Origin: an uncultured Nitrosomonadales bacterium
GTDB lineage: Bacteria; Pseudomonadota; Gammaproteobacteria; Burkholderiales; Gallionellaceae
DNA: 34,211 nucleotides
NCBI GenBank assembly: GCA_903892645.1
Contig: CAITJF010000194.1
Span: 1-34,211 of the forward strand
Direction: 5' to 3'
Positions 8,953-19,432 of the stretch are shown here, in pieces. The translations under genes were made by a program, and so were the position numbers. Positions within the stretch are counted from its first letter, which is position 1; the number at the start of each line of letters is the position of its first letter. The notes under the pieces were generated by a model that saw only the letters and a program-made list of their open reading frames with translations, was not told the DNA's origin and searched no databases.

Positions 8953-9936
8953 TTAACCCTGCACGCGCTTCGTGGCAGGTGGCGTAATTTTGCTGCCGGT
9001 CAGCAGGCGTTCAAGCGTCTGCGCCAGCTTTTGCGGTTCAAACTTGGGCACGTATTCATCCACACCGACGGATTTGCCAAGCTGCTGGTTGGAAGTGCCG
9101 GAGAGCGATGAATGCATCAACACGGGGATATTGGCGAAGCGTTTGTCTTCCTTGACTTTGCGCGTAAGCATGTAGCCGTCCATTCCGGGCATTTCCACAT
9201 CGGTCAGAATGAGCTGTATCATATCGCTCACCGGGATTTTCGCCGACTCGGCGTAATTGGCTATTTTCTGTAATTCTTCCCAGGCCTTAAGGCCATTAAT
9301 GGCGGAGATATGGCTCACCTGCATTGCTTCCAGCGTGCGCTCGATCTGCTTGCGTGCCACTGAAGAATCATCCGCAAAAAACACTGTCCGCCCGGACACA
9401 CTGATTGGCTGGACGCTCTTTAATGCGATATCGTCGTTAAAATGCCCGGTTTCAGCCAACACTTTTTCCACATCCATCATCATCACCAAGCGCCCATCCG
9501 TCAGCTCGGTAACAGCAGTCACCAAGCCGCCCATCTGGGTATTAAGCATGTCCGGCGGCACTTTCATGGCAGCCCAGTCGATACGCAAAATAGTATCTAC
9601 TGCCTCGACCAGAAAGCCCTGTGTGCGACCGTTGTATTCGGTGACTATCAGGATTCCCGGTTTGACGTCGGTCTGCACCCCGGCATATTTCGCCAAGTCA
9701 ACCACCGGAACCAGCACCCCGCGCAGGCTCACCATACCTTCAACCGCATCGGGCATTTCCGGTGCGCGGGTAATGGCAGGCACACGCATCACCTCGCGCA
9801 CCTTGAACACATTGATCCCGAAGGTCTCACGGCGTCCGGTGCGGTTATCCAGACCAAGCGTGAACATCAGGATTTCCAATTTATTGGTTCCTGCCAGCTT
9901 GGTGCGTGCATCTATGTTTCTAAGCAATTCGGACAT
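8953..9936 (-). CDS. cheV: Chemotaxis coupling protein CheV (second copy)
   Basis: This is the paralogue of the neighbouring CheV: a CheW-like domain (about 18-165, with RETFGINVFKVREVMRVP and GMVSLRGVLVPVVDLAKY) plus a receiver (about 183-315) with Asp189-Asp190 and phosphoacceptor Asp246 in LILTDVEMPGMDG. The start MSELLRNIDART is chosen because GGAG lies six bases upstream; an ATG four codons earlier (9948) lacks such a site. The two CheVs differ clearly in sequence, so they are old paralogues and probably serve different receptors. It lies 60 bases downstream of the haem-type receptor gene. Confidence 0.94.
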   Translation of the reverse strand: MSELLRNIDARTKLAGTNKLEILMFTLGLDNRTGRRETFGINVFKVREVMRVPAITRAPEMPDAVEGMVSLRGVLVPVVDLAKYAGVQTDVKPGILIVTEYNGRTQGFLVEAVDTILRIDWAAMKVPPDMLNTQMGGLVTAVTELTDGRLVMMMDVEKVLAETGHFNDDIALKSVQPISVSGRTVFFADDSSVARKQIERTLEAMQVSHISAINGLKAWEELQKIANYAESAKIPVSDMIQLILTDVEMPGMDGYMLTRKVKEDKRFANIPVLMHSSLSGTSNQQLGKSVGVDEYVPKFEPQKLAQTLERLLTGSKITPPATKRVQG

Positions 9937-9996
9937 GACCGACTCCATTACTGTATCTGCTGGCCGCGAAAATATTTCTCATTTTTTACTCTCAGG

Positions 9997-11622
9997 TTAG
10001 AGCTTGAAGTGTTTCACCGATTTTTCGAGATTCTCGGCAAGCTGTTCCATGTCATTTATCGCCTGCACTGTGCGCAGAATGGTTGTATTGTTGCTCTCCG
10101 CCATCACCGCGATGTTTTCCACGTTGCGCGCAATTTTCTGGCTCGTCTGCTTCTGCTCATTTACGGAAACGGTAATTCCGTTCACTCCCTCGTTCACTCT
10201 TTCTACCGACTCGGCGGACTGCATCAGTACAGAGGCAACGCTTTGCACATGATTCTGGCTGCTCTGCAACGACAACATGCCCCGCTGTATGCTTTTTTCA
10301 ACATGTTCACTTTGGTCAGCCAGCGTCTTCGTCACCTCATCAATTTCGCTTGCGGACTGTGCCGATTTTTCAGCCAGTTTGCGCACCTCGTCTGCCACCA
10401 CGGCAAAGCCGCGCCCCTGCTCGCCTGCGCGTGCCGCTTCGATAGCCGCATTCAACGCAAGCAGGTTGGTCTGCTCGGCAATATCACGCACTTGTTGCGT
10501 CATAGCGGAAATAGCCTGGGCGCTTTTCACAAAAGCCTCGACTGAATTGGCCATCTGTTGCACCGCATTCTCAACCTGCCCAATCTCACCTATCATCTCT
10601 TGCAGGCTTTGCTGGCCTTGGGATGCCCGCTGCAAACTATCCTGCGACAGCTTGGAGAGTGCATTGGCACTGTCTGCCACTGAGGCAATGCTTGCGCTCA
10701 TTTCATCCACCGCGCGCGCTGAATTCGTCGCCGAATCCCTTTGCTGTTGCGAGCTATGCGCTATCTCATTGGTGTTGCCTGCCAGGGAGGAAGCAGAGCC
10801 GGCAACCTGACCCGCGTAGTCATGCACTTGGCTGACTATGCTTTGGAAGCCGCTTACCAGCGCGTTAAACGCTTCAGCAGTCTGCCCCATCTCATCAGCG
10901 CTTTTTACAGGGACCCGCTTCGACAAATCCCCATCGTTCTGCATGGCAAGCATGGCACCCTGCAGCTCCTTTGAAGGGTGAATGACATGATTGATGATCC
11001 ATCCAATCAACATAAATAGCACGGCCTGGATTATCAGTTGCCCCGCCCACAGCAACGCACTGGCTTTTTGAAGCACGGTGAACTCATCCGTCATGTCCAG
11101 AGTGATGCTGGCCGCCCCGTTCACCGACCCCGCCTTGACCATGTGGCATTGCAGGCAATTGGTGCCCCAAAAATTTGTGCTGGCCACGAATGGCACCACT
11201 GCACGCAGAGTATGCTTGCCGCCTTCTGATATTGATTTGAATTGTGGCTTGGCGTTTTGCATTGCCTCTTTATCCATATCGTCCCGCGCCTGCTCTTCCG
11301 GCAAGCCGGGGCCAAACTGGTCTGACACCTGCCTGGCGCGGATGACGCGCAACTCCACAACATTGGCGGATGCACCCATCTTCTTTATAAAGAGTTGGCG
11401 CTGGTCTGGCTGGCTGATGTTGCCATTGATCATCATCATATTCAGCCCATTGATCACCCCATCCGCAGATACCACGGCCTTCTGCTTTGACTCTTCCATC
11501 ACACGCTTCTCAAATTGGTCGAATGCCCAGCGCTGTGCGATTACCATAATCAGCAGCAAAATGACCTGAATGGGAATCTGCAATTTGTTCTTGAGCGACA
11601 ATGCGCTCCACCAGTTCTTCAT
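9997..11622 (-). CDS. Chemoreceptor with periplasmic c-type haem motif
   Basis: This 541-residue MCP has TM1 at about 16-31, a periplasmic domain at about 32-187 and TM2 at about 188-210, followed by HAMP (about 211-262) and a standard signalling coiled coil with the [18 protein letters not shown] tip. The periplasmic domain contains C156-L-Q-C159-H160 in [10 protein letters not shown] (codons at 11143-11157), a canonical CXXCH covalent haem-c site. It lies in a DUF3365/Tll0287-like or cache-like context (VVPFVAS upstream). Haem-c receptors such as Desulfovibrio DcrA sense oxygen or redox. The start at 11622 follows GAGGAAGAA; a TTG 12 codons upstream is less likely. It lies between motB and cheV. 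Confidence 0.94.
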   Translation of the reverse strand: MKNWWSALSLKNKLQIPIQVILLLIMVIAQRWAFDQFEKRVMEESKQKAVVSADGVINGLNMMMINGNISQPDQRQLFIKKMGASANVVELRVIRARQVSDQFGPGLPEEQARDDMDKEAMQNAKPQFKSISEGGKHTLRAVVPFVASTNFWGTNCLQCHMVKAGSVNGAASITLDMTDEFTVLQKASALLWAGQLIIQAVLFMLIGWIINHVIHPSKELQGAMLAMQNDGDLSKRVPVKSADEMGQTAEAFNALVSGFQSIVSQVHDYAGQVAGSASSLAGNTNEIAHSSQQQRDSATNSARAVDEMSASIASVADSANALSKLSQDSLQRASQGQQSLQEMIGEIGQVENAVQQMANSVEAFVKSAQAISAMTQQVRDIAEQTNLLALNAAIEAARAGEQGRGFAVVADEVRKLAEKSAQSASEIDEVTKTLADQSEHVEKSIQRGMLSLQSSQNHVQSVASVLMQSAESVERVNEGVNGITVSVNEQKQTSQKIARNVENIAVMAESNNTTILRTVQAINDMEQLAENLEKSVKHFKL

Positions 11623-11703
11623 TTCTTCCTCGCCTTTTTTGAGGACGCAAGGGGACAACTTTCCCCGGCCCGCTGATTCATAACGGCTTCACAGCAGGAA
11701 ACT

Positions 11704-12669
11704 TTAATGTTTGACAGGGGGAGGCAACGCCGCGACACCACTCTTGACCGCTTGAGTGGCATCAGTATTTTCTGTATTTACTTCGATCGTGCCCCCATCA
11801 TTGCGGGCAGATTCTTCCGCTTTCTTGTTCATCACAATAAGGCTGATACGGCGGTTTTGCGGGTTAAGCGGGTCGGTTTTATCGAACAGTACGGCAGAGG
11901 ACAGCCCCACCACACGCACTATTTTATTTTCGTCCATCCCTCCAAGAATCAGCTCGCGACGCGAGGCATTTGCACGATCTGCCGACAATTCCCAGTTGCT
12001 GTAGCCCTTGTCACCGAAGGAGTAGGCTTGCGCATCGGTATGCCCGGACAAGCTCACCTTGTTAGGCACCTGATTCAACATGATGCCAATTTCATACAGA
12101 ATTTCTTTGGTATAGGGCTCGAGTTTTGCGCTCCCACTCTGGAACATGGGGCGGTTTTTTTCATCTATGATCTGGATGCGCAGGCCTTCAGAGGTGATGT
12201 CGAGCAGGATTTGCTTTTTGAATTGCTGCAATTTCGGGCTGGCATCAATCGCCTTTTCGATGCTGGCTTTCAACTCCTTGAGCTTATCCGTTTCCTTCTG
12301 TTTTTCAATGCGCAAAATTTCTTCTTGCACTGTTTTGAGGTCGATCAGCTTCTTTTCGGGCGGGTTCACCCCTTTTTTCACCTGGCCCTCGCTGCGTGTC
12401 AGATCCTGCCCCCCCCCCTGAATCACACTGGAACTCTCGCTACTGCGTTTACCGCCGGCAAGCGCCACCTTGAGCGGGGTCTTGAAATATTCGGAAATGC
12501 CCGCCAAATCGCCTTCGCTGGTTGAGCCCAGCAACCACATCAACAGAAAGAACGCCATCATCGCTGTGACAAAATCGGCATAGGCAATCTTCCATGCTCC
12601 GCCGTGATGCGCCCCCGCCACCTTCTTGATGCGCTTGACTACTATGGGTCGTTTTTCGTTGCTCGCCAT
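11704..12669 (-). CDS. motB: Flagellar stator protein MotB
   Basis: MotB pairs with MotA to form the proton-driven stator and anchors it to peptidoglycan. Of 321 residues, the single membrane helix (about 28-48) carries the proton-binding Asp32 in AYADFVTAMMAFF. The C-terminal OmpA-like domain (about 155-285) contains SGHTDAQ and the NRRISLIVM end typical of the family. The linker between them holds a Gly3 run encoded by ten consecutive G bases on the coding strand. It follows motA by 80 bases with only a weak ribosome-binding site visible. Confidence 0.96.
   Translation of the reverse strand: MASNEKRPIVVKRIKKVAGAHHGGAWKIAYADFVTAMMAFFLLMWLLGSTSEGDLAGISEYFKTPLKVALAGGKRSSESSSVIQGGGQDLTRSEGQVKKGVNPPEKKLIDLKTVQEEILRIEKQKETDKLKELKASIEKAIDASPKLQQFKKQILLDITSEGLRIQIIDEKNRPMFQSGSAKLEPYTKEILYEIGIMLNQVPNKVSLSGHTDAQAYSFGDKGYSNWELSADRANASRRELILGGMDENKIVRVVGLSSAVLFDKTDPLNPQNRRISLIVMNKKAEESARNDGGTIEVNTENTDATQAVKSGVAALPPPVKH
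12409..12418. repeat. C10 homopolymer inside motB
   Basis: Ten consecutive C on the plus strand (ten G on the coding strand) lie within the MotB linker (QGGGQ). One-base slippage would shift the frame before the peptidoglycan-binding domain. Confidence 0.9.
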
Positions 12670-12749
12670 GATGCAGTTCTACCCGTCTGGATTTTTGTCA
12701 GCTCCGCCTACTCTCTAGCGCGTAGCAGATTGCGTAATTTTGTTGCTGC

Positions 12750-13604
12750 TCAGCGCTTTTGTTTGACGTGTTCTTCCAGCTCGATGAAGCCGGGGCGCTC
12801 GGTGGAATTCAGCACTTTACGGCCAAACTCCACCGCCATCGCCGGGGCATAGCCATTCAGATTGGCCAGCAAGGTCACCTTGATGGTCTGGAGCATTTTG
12901 GTGTTTTCATCCGCCTTCTGTTCCAGCACACCCGCCAACGGGCCGACGAAGCCATAAGCCAGCAAAATGCCGAGGAAAGTGCCAACCAGGGCGTGCGCGA
13001 TGAGAATACCCAATTCAGCGGGCGGTATGCCCACCGACTCCATGGTGTGCACCACCCCCATTACCGCCGCCACGATGCCGTAGGCCGGCATGGCATCACC
13101 CGTCTTGGCGATCACATGCGACGGAACCAACGCCTCGTGGTGATGCGTTTCGATTTCCACATCCATCAGGCTTTCGATTTCCATCGCATTCAGGTTTCCG
13201 CTCACCATGATGCGCAGATAATCAGTCATGAATTCCACCACGTGGTGGTCAGCCAGCACCGTTGGATATTTGGCAAAAAGGGGACTTTCATCCGGGTTTT
13301 CGACATCGTTTTCGATGGACATCAACCCTTCCTTGCGAACCTTGCCCAGCAACTCATAGAGCAATGCCATGAGCTCCATGTAGTTGTCTTTGGTGTATTT
13401 GCCGCCCTTCAATACGCTAGGCAATGCCTTAAGCGTGGACTTGATGGTCTTGCCGCTGTTTCCCACAAGAAAAGAACCCGCAGCGGCACCACCTATCATC
13501 AGCAACTCGATCGGCTGGAGCAGGGCAGCCATATGCCCGCCCGCAAGCGCAAAGCCACCGAATACCGAACCTGCCACTATCAAATATCCAACTATCACCA
13601 ACAT
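12750..13604 (-). CDS. motA: Flagellar stator protein MotA
   Basis: MotA is the inner-membrane stator subunit that couples proton flow to torque. The protein has 284 residues with four membrane segments: two near the N-terminus (about 1-50) and two near 165-215 (GIVAAVMGVVHTM and GTFLGILLAYGFVGPLA). The cytoplasmic loop carries the charged YTKDNYMELMALLYELLGKVRKEG stretch that meets FliG. It aligns along its length with E. coli MotA. The ATG at 13604 is preferred because GGGGAG sits seven bases upstream and MLVIVGYL matches the family; a TTG two codons earlier is also open. The 270 bases upstream, toward flhC, contain a repeated GAAAAAACAAGG (13716 and 13812) but no convincing sigma-28 promoter. 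Confidence 0.96.
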   Translation of the reverse strand: MLVIVGYLIVAGSVFGGFALAGGHMAALLQPIELLMIGGAAAGSFLVGNSGKTIKSTLKALPSVLKGGKYTKDNYMELMALLYELLGKVRKEGLMSIENDVENPDESPLFAKYPTVLADHHVVEFMTDYLRIMVSGNLNAMEIESLMDVEIETHHHEALVPSHVIAKTGDAMPAYGIVAAVMGVVHTMESVGIPPAELGILIAHALVGTFLGILLAYGFVGPLAGVLEQKADENTKMLQTIKVTLLANLNGYAPAMAVEFGRKVLNSTERPGFIELEEHVKQKR

Positions 13605-13874
13605 GGTCAAACTCCCCTGAAGTTGTACAGCGAATCTCGGTGATAGGTTACCACATTGGCTTCAATGAATTAACCCGGAAATAAGCTGATAAACCGACAT
13701 CATTTTGGCGCATGCGAAAAAACAAGGAAAATCACCATTGCCGCCACGGCCGCCTGAGGCCGCTAAGCGGATAGGAAATAACAATCTTGATGAAATGCGC
13801 GGGGGCTTGTTGAAAAAACAAGGTTTCAGTGAAGTCTAATATGCTGCCTGTCCCATAAGAAAACAGGGGCGGCA

Positions 13875-14432
13875 TCAGGCTGCCAGGCTTAGCGCCAATA
13901 AATTTGCGGAGTGGCTGTTCTTTTTGGTTTTACCGGCACGGGAGGGTGGACGGCAAATACCGCACACATAGTCAGTGTACAATTCGTTGGAGTGCACAAC
14001 AAAATGTCCGCCGCATTCGGTGCAACCGGTCAGTTGCAGCATTTTCGCATTGAAGAAGCGCACCAAAAACCATGCGCGCGTAATGCTCAGTACCGGTTCA
14101 TCATCGCTGACACCGATTTGTTCAATATACAGCCGATAACTCTTGATCAACGCCTCAATGCTGGAGAGGCTGGTGTTTGCCATCATAAACTGATGGATGT
14201 CCATAAACAGGGAAGAATGGATGTTGGGCGACCAGCTCATGAACCAGTCGGTCGAGTAGGGCAACATGCCTTTGGATGGCGAGGTTCCCTTTACTTCCTT
14301 ATATAGTTTAAGCAAGCGCTCGCGACTCAATGAGGTTTCTTCCTGCAACAACTGCAGGCGCGCACCCAATTCGATCAAGCTTACAGCCATCTGGATTTGG
14401 TATGCTTCGGTGACAACACTCTTATTGCGCAT
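13875..14432 (-). CDS. flhC: Flagellar master regulator subunit FlhC
   Basis: FlhC forms the FlhD4C2 activator of class II flagellar genes. The 185 residues keep the four zinc cysteines at 137, 140, 157 and 160 (TGCTECGG and YVCGICRPPSR), the same numbering as E. coli FlhC, and the KGMLPYSTDWFMSW block. The ATG at 14432 is placed by GGGAG five bases upstream; an ATG four codons earlier is less likely. It starts 29 bases after flhD, in the usual flhD-flhC order upstream of motAB. Confidence 0.96.
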   Translation of the reverse strand: MRNKSVVTEAYQIQMAVSLIELGARLQLLQEETSLSRERLLKLYKEVKGTSPSKGMLPYSTDWFMSWSPNIHSSLFMDIHQFMMANTSLSSIEALIKSYRLYIEQIGVSDDEPVLSITRAWFLVRFFNAKMLQLTGCTECGGHFVVHSNELYTDYVCGICRPPSRAGKTKKNSHSANLLALSLAA

Positions 14433-14461
14433 GACGACTCCCATCCATGGTTAGTTGCAAA

Positions 14462-14782
14462 TCAGGCAGCCAGCGCTTCCATCGGCTGTCCTGCCATCAA
14501 AATGGCAGTATGTGCCTGCGACATCATCCGATCCTTGTTGTAGTCGGTGATCATATTGAGCAACAGTTTTTCATCGAAGCGAAAGCGGCACAACAACATA
14601 TTGGATCCCGCCATTTTGAGTAATTGCGCGGGGCTTAACCCGGCGACGAGCTCAACCATTTCTTCGCTTATGCCAAGGCGGAAGATGGCTGCATCCTTGT
14701 CTTCATTGATCATCTGCCGCGCAAGCAACATATAAGACAGGTTGGCTTCCTTGATTTCTTCATGCAGTTGAGTTGTATTCAT
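14462..14782 (-). CDS. flhD: Flagellar master regulator subunit FlhD
   Basis: This 106-residue protein is collinear with E. coli FlhD (EIKEANLSYMLLARQMI and the C-terminal helix region). It is the partner that, with FlhC, recruits sigma-70 RNA polymerase to class II flagellar promoters. AGGAG lies seven bases upstream of the ATG. It is the first gene of the leftward motility cluster, so the 150 bases between it and the gatB stop should hold the master promoter. Confidence 0.95.
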   Translation of the reverse strand: MNTTQLHEEIKEANLSYMLLARQMINEDKDAAIFRLGISEEMVELVAGLSPAQLLKMAGSNMLLCRFRFDEKLLLNMITDYNKDRMMSQAHTAILMAGQPMEALAA

Positions 14783-14860
14783 GATTCATCTCCTGGCAAG
14801 TTAACAAACGGTCTTTGTTCGACAGTTGCATCTTGCGCCACGAATCAAAAGGAAAATATT

Positions 14861-14871
14861 GGAAGACTTCC
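14861..14871. promoter_or_regulatory. Palindrome upstream of flhD, possible operator
   Basis: GGAAGACTTCC is a perfect 11-base palindrome about 80 bases upstream of the flhD start, in the only noncoding stretch that can carry the flhDC promoter. I cannot assign a regulator or a confident -35/-10 pair. It could be chance. Confidence 0.25.
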
Positions 14872-14932
14872 GATTTGTTTGTAAGAAGCCTTCCTACATA
14901 CCAACACACCCTCCTTTTTCCATGTTTATCCT

Positions 14933-16468
14933 CTACCCACCCAACTTATGCTTGAGAATGTCATTCATCTGCACCGGATTGGCCTTGCCCTTGCTGGCCT
15001 TCATGGCGAGGCCGACAAAGAAACCAAACAGTTTGTCTTTGCCGCTGCGATACTCCGCCACCTTGTCGGCATTGGCGGCGATGATCTCGTCCACCAGCGC
15101 TTCGATTGCACCGCTGTCAGAGACCTGCGTCAGTCCTCGCTCATCAATCAACTGATCTACCAACCTAGGACTTCCTCCAAACTGCTGATAACCAGAGTTA
15201 CGTGCAATATCCCAGAATTCCATGAATAAATCCTTAGCCGTCTTCGCATTAATTATTCCCTCGCGAATGCGTTGGAGAATGCGTCCTAATGTATTGTCAG
15301 AAACCCCAAATCGCCAAGATGCCAGCCCTTCCTGATTCATTTTTGCAGCAACCTCGTTTATCACCCAATTAGCGCAAAGTTTAAAATCAGCGTTATCAAG
15401 AGACTCCCCATCTTTAAGCGAATACTTTGCAACGCATTCGAAATAATTAGCCGTGTTCCAATCGGATGTCAGGACGGCCGCATCGTAAGCCGACAAGCCA
15501 CATTCTTTTATGAAGCGAGCCCGCATGGCATCCGGCAACTCCGGCAGAAGCTCACGCATCTCCTCAATTAACTGTGGTGGAATCTCCAGCGGCAGCAGGT
15601 CGGGGTCGGGAAAATAGCGGTAGTCGTGCGCCTCTTCCTTGGTGCGCATCATGCGCGTTTCGCCCTTGTCCGGGTCGAACAGCACGGTGGCTTGCTGTAT
15701 TGTTCCGCCGTTCTCCAGCGTCTCAATCTGCCACTGCACCTCGTAATCGATGGCCTGCTGCATGAACTTGAACGAGTTGAGGTTCTTGATCTCGCGCCGT
15801 GTGCCGAGCGGCGTGCCGGGACGGCGCACCGACACGTTGGCATCGCAACGGAACGAGCCTTCCTGCATGTTGCCGTCGCAGATGCCAATCCAGCGCACCA
15901 GCGAATGTAGCGTCTTGGCATAGGCCACGGCCTCGGCGGCGGAACGCATGTCCGGCTCGGAAACAATTTCCAGTAACGGAGTTCCTGCGCGGTTGAGGTC
16001 GATGCCGGTCATGCCGTGGAAGTCTTCATGCAGCGACTTGCCCGCATCTTCTTCCAAATGGGCGCGGGTAATGCGCACCACTTTCTCATATCCTTGTTCT
16101 GAATCTGTCGAAGGGATTTGAATGGTGATCTGGCCTTTGCCCACCACCGGCAAATCGAACTGGCTGATCTGGTAGCCCTTGGGCAGGTCGGGATAGAAAT
16201 AATTCTTACGCGCAAACACCGAGTGCGGCGCGATGTGTGCGCCGACCGCCAAACCGAACTTGATAGCGCGTTCCACTGCGCCTTTGTTCAGCACCGGCAG
16301 CACGCCGGGCAGCGCGATGCTCACTGCGTCGGCCTGCGTATTCGGTTCAGCGCCGAAAGCGGTGGATGCCCCGGAAAAAATTTTGCTGCTGGTCGAGAGC
16401 TGCGTATGCACTTCCAGCCCGATGACGATTTCCCATTCGGGTGCCCGGACAATAGTTTTATGTAGCAT
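14933..16468 (-). CDS. gatB: Aspartyl/glutamyl-tRNA amidotransferase subunit B
   Basis: GatB binds the misacylated tRNA and activates it with ATP so that Glu-tRNA(Gln) and/or Asp-tRNA(Asn) can be amidated by GatCAB. The 511-residue length is normal. The N-terminal cradle begins with [13 protein letters not shown] and includes [14 protein letters not shown] and [17 protein letters not shown]; the C-terminal helical and YqeY-like tail binds tRNA. AAGGA lies seven bases upstream of the ATG, right after the gatA stop. A segment of about 320 bases coding for the start of the tail region has much lower GC than the rest (listed separately), yet the frame is intact. Confidence 0.97.
   Translation of the reverse strand: MLHKTIVRAPEWEIVIGLEVHTQLSTSSKIFSGASTAFGAEPNTQADAVSIALPGVLPVLNKGAVERAIKFGLAVGAHIAPHSVFARKNYFYPDLPKGYQISQFDLPVVGKGQITIQIPSTDSEQGYEKVVRITRAHLEEDAGKSLHEDFHGMTGIDLNRAGTPLLEIVSEPDMRSAAEAVAYAKTLHSLVRWIGICDGNMQEGSFRCDANVSVRRPGTPLGTRREIKNLNSFKFMQQAIDYEVQWQIETLENGGTIQQATVLFDPDKGETRMMRTKEEAHDYRYFPDPDLLPLEIPPQLIEEMRELLPELPDAMRARFIKECGLSAYDAAVLTSDWNTANYFECVAKYSLKDGESLDNADFKLCANWVINEVAAKMNQEGLASWRFGVSDNTLGRILQRIREGIINAKTAKDLFMEFWDIARNSGYQQFGGSPRLVDQLIDERGLTQVSDSGAIEALVDEIIAANADKVAEYRSGKDKLFGFFVGLAMKASKGKANPVQMNDILKHKLGG
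15150..15470. other. AT-rich mosaic segment within gatB
   Basis: My hand counts give about 42-47% GC per 60-base line from 15181 to 15480. Flanking gatB sequence gives roughly 57-68% (for example 62% at 15061-15120 and 68% at 15781-15840). Codon choice also changes (many A/T third positions). The protein still reads as GatB throughout. A recombination tract from a related lower-GC donor is one explanation. Confidence 0.55.
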
Positions 16469-16478
16469 GCTCGTATCC

Positions 16479-17939
16479 TTACAGCTTGATGTTTTGCGGT
16501 GCGCGGCTGTGCCAATCCGTCGCCAGTTGGTATTGATGCGCTACATTCAGCATCTGCGCTTCAGCGAAATAAGTGCCAATGATCTGCAAGCCCACCGGCA
16601 TGTTGTTCGCACCAAAACCCGCCGGAATGGACATGCCGGGCAATCCAGCCAAGTTCACCGCGATGGTGTAAATGTCTGACAAGTACATCTGCACCGGGTC
16701 GTCGCCCTTCTCTCCCAGATTGAATGCGGTGGTGGGGCTGGTTGGCCCCATAATGATGTCGCATTGCTTAAAGGCTTCGACGAAATCCTGCGCGATCAGG
16801 CGGCGGATTTTTTGCGCTTGCAGGTAGTAGGCGTCGTAATAGCCATGCGATAACACATAGGTGCCGATCATGATGCGGCGTTTCACTTCTGCGCCGAAAC
16901 CCTGCGCACGGCTCTTCTCATACATGTCCGCCAGGTCGGTGTATTCCGGCGCGCGATAGCCGTAGCGCACGCCGTCAAAACGCGACAGATTGCTGGAGGC
17001 TTCCGCCGGGGCGAGCACGTAGTAAACCGGAATGGACAGGCGCGAGTTGGGCAGACTGATGTCCACTACACTGGCGCCGAGTTTTTTATATTCGGCGATG
17101 GCGGTTCCGACGGCAAGCCCGACATCGCTGCTCAACCCTTCAGCGAAAAATTCGCGCGGCAATCCGATGCGCAAACCGTTCAGCGGCTTGTCCAGATCGC
17201 GCGCGTAATCTTCTGGTTCGCATTGCAGGCTGGTGGAATCGCGTTCGTCGAATCCGGCCATCGTGTTCAGCAGCAGCGCCAGGTCTTCCGCGCTGCGCGC
17301 CATCGGCCCGGCCTGATCCAGGCTGGAGGCGAAGGCGATCATGCCATAGCGCGATACTACGCCGTAGGTAGGTTTCAAACCGGAGATGCCGCACAGCGCG
17401 GCGGGCTGGCGGATGGAGCCGCCAGTGTCAGTACCGGTGGCTGCCGCGCACAGACGCGCTGCTACCGCAGCAGCAGAGCCGCCGGAACTGCCGCCGGGCA
17501 CGCGCGCCGTGTCCCACGGATTCTTCACCGCGCCGTAATGCGAAGTCTCATTCGACGAGCCCATGGCGAATTCGTCCATGTTTGTCTTGCCGAGGTTGAC
17601 CGCACCCGTATTATTGAATTGTGAGATGACGTGTGCATCGTAGGGCGAGACGAAATTGTGCAGCATTTTCGATCCGCATGTGGTGCGCCAGCCCTTGGCA
17701 CAGAAAATATCCTTCTGCGCTATAGGGATGCCGGTAAGTGCCTGCCCTTTGCCTTGCGCCAACACGGCATCGGCCTCGCGCGCCTGTGCCAGGCTCGCCT
17801 CCGGGTTTACCGTAATGTAGGCGTTGAGTTCGGAATTAAGCGTGGCGATGCGGTCGAGATACATCTGCGTCAGTTCGACGCTGGAAATTTTCTTGGCGCG
17901 CAGCACGCTGCCGAGTTGCCGCAAACTGGAATTAAGCAT
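16479..17939 (-). CDS. gatA: Aspartyl/glutamyl-tRNA amidotransferase subunit A
   Basis: GatA is the glutaminase subunit of GatCAB, releasing ammonia that is channelled to GatB. The 486 residues carry the amidase signature with the Ser-cisSer-Lys triad at Lys76 (IPIAQKD), Ser151 ([11 protein letters not shown]) and nucleophile Ser175 ([10 protein letters not shown]), offset by three from Staphylococcus aureus GatA. It begins nine bases after gatC and ends ten bases before gatB. No anomalies are seen. Confidence 0.97.
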   Translation of the reverse strand: MLNSSLRQLGSVLRAKKISSVELTQMYLDRIATLNSELNAYITVNPEASLAQAREADAVLAQGKGQALTGIPIAQKDIFCAKGWRTTCGSKMLHNFVSPYDAHVISQFNNTGAVNLGKTNMDEFAMGSSNETSHYGAVKNPWDTARVPGGSSGGSAAAVAARLCAAATGTDTGGSIRQPAALCGISGLKPTYGVVSRYGMIAFASSLDQAGPMARSAEDLALLLNTMAGFDERDSTSLQCEPEDYARDLDKPLNGLRIGLPREFFAEGLSSDVGLAVGTAIAEYKKLGASVVDISLPNSRLSIPVYYVLAPAEASSNLSRFDGVRYGYRAPEYTDLADMYEKSRAQGFGAEVKRRIMIGTYVLSHGYYDAYYLQAQKIRRLIAQDFVEAFKQCDIIMGPTSPTTAFNLGEKGDDPVQMYLSDIYTIAVNLAGLPGMSIPAGFGANNMPVGLQIIGTYFAEAQMLNVAHQYQLATDWHSRAPQNIKL

Positions 17940-17947
17940 GGTGCGGA

Positions 17948-18235
17948 TTACTCGATAACTTGTGGAACGAGATACAGGCCCGCCTCAACTTGCGGCGCAA
18001 TGGACTGAAACAGCTCGCGCTGATCGCCCTCCGTAACCTTATCCTCGCGCAGGCGCTGAGTGACGTCCTGGGCATGTGACATGGGCTCGATGCCGGTTGT
18101 ATCCACCGCCTGCATTTCGGCGATCAAACCGAATATGCCCGATAGTTGTGCATGTGCTATTTGCGCTTCCTGTTCGGTTGCCGCCAGCCGAGCCAGCCGC
18201 GCGACTTTTTTTACGTCGTTTATGGTCAGTGACAT
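17948..18235 (-). CDS. gatC: Aspartyl/glutamyl-tRNA amidotransferase subunit C
   Basis: This 95-residue protein has the typical GatC pattern: [11 protein letters not shown] near the start, then [21 protein letters not shown] and a C-terminal [16 protein letters not shown]. GatC wraps around GatA and stabilises the GatA-GatB interface. It is the first gene of the leftward gatCAB unit and shares an 89-base divergent region with mreB. Confidence 0.95.
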   Translation of the reverse strand: MSLTINDVKKVARLARLAATEQEAQIAHAQLSGIFGLIAEMQAVDTTGIEPMSHAQDVTQRLREDKVTEGDQRELFQSIAPQVEAGLYLVPQVIE

Positions 18236-18252
18236 AATAGAGATAGGCTTTA

Positions 18253-19368
<1,116 letters not shown>

Positions 19369-19381
19369 TCGGGGTTCATGG

Positions 19382-19425
19382 GTCAGGGGTCAGTGGCATG
19401 ATGCATGGGTTTGCTGACCCCTGAC
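19382..19425 (+). repeat. Perfect 12-bp inverted repeat between mreB and mreC
   Basis: GTCAGGGGTCAG (19382-19393) pairs exactly with CTGACCCCTGAC (19414-19425) around a 20-base loop, ending eight bases before the mreC ATG. No T-run follows, so it is not a classic intrinsic terminator. It may act in mRNA processing or in tuning mreC translation relative to mreB. Confidence 0.75.
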
Positions 19426-19432
19426 ACCTAAT

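Noticed and set aside
11707-12525. 272-codon plus-strand frame opposite motB
   Set aside because: MotB on the other strand has full-length family motifs; this frame has none.
12759-13643. 294-codon plus-strand frame opposite motA
   Set aside because: It is His/Gln-rich shadow translation of the MotA antisense strand.
13605-13874. Search for a sigma-28 promoter between flhC and motA
   Set aside because: No TAAA-N15-GCCGATAA-like match was found on the minus strand; only a repeated GAAAAAACAAGG and weak hairpins.
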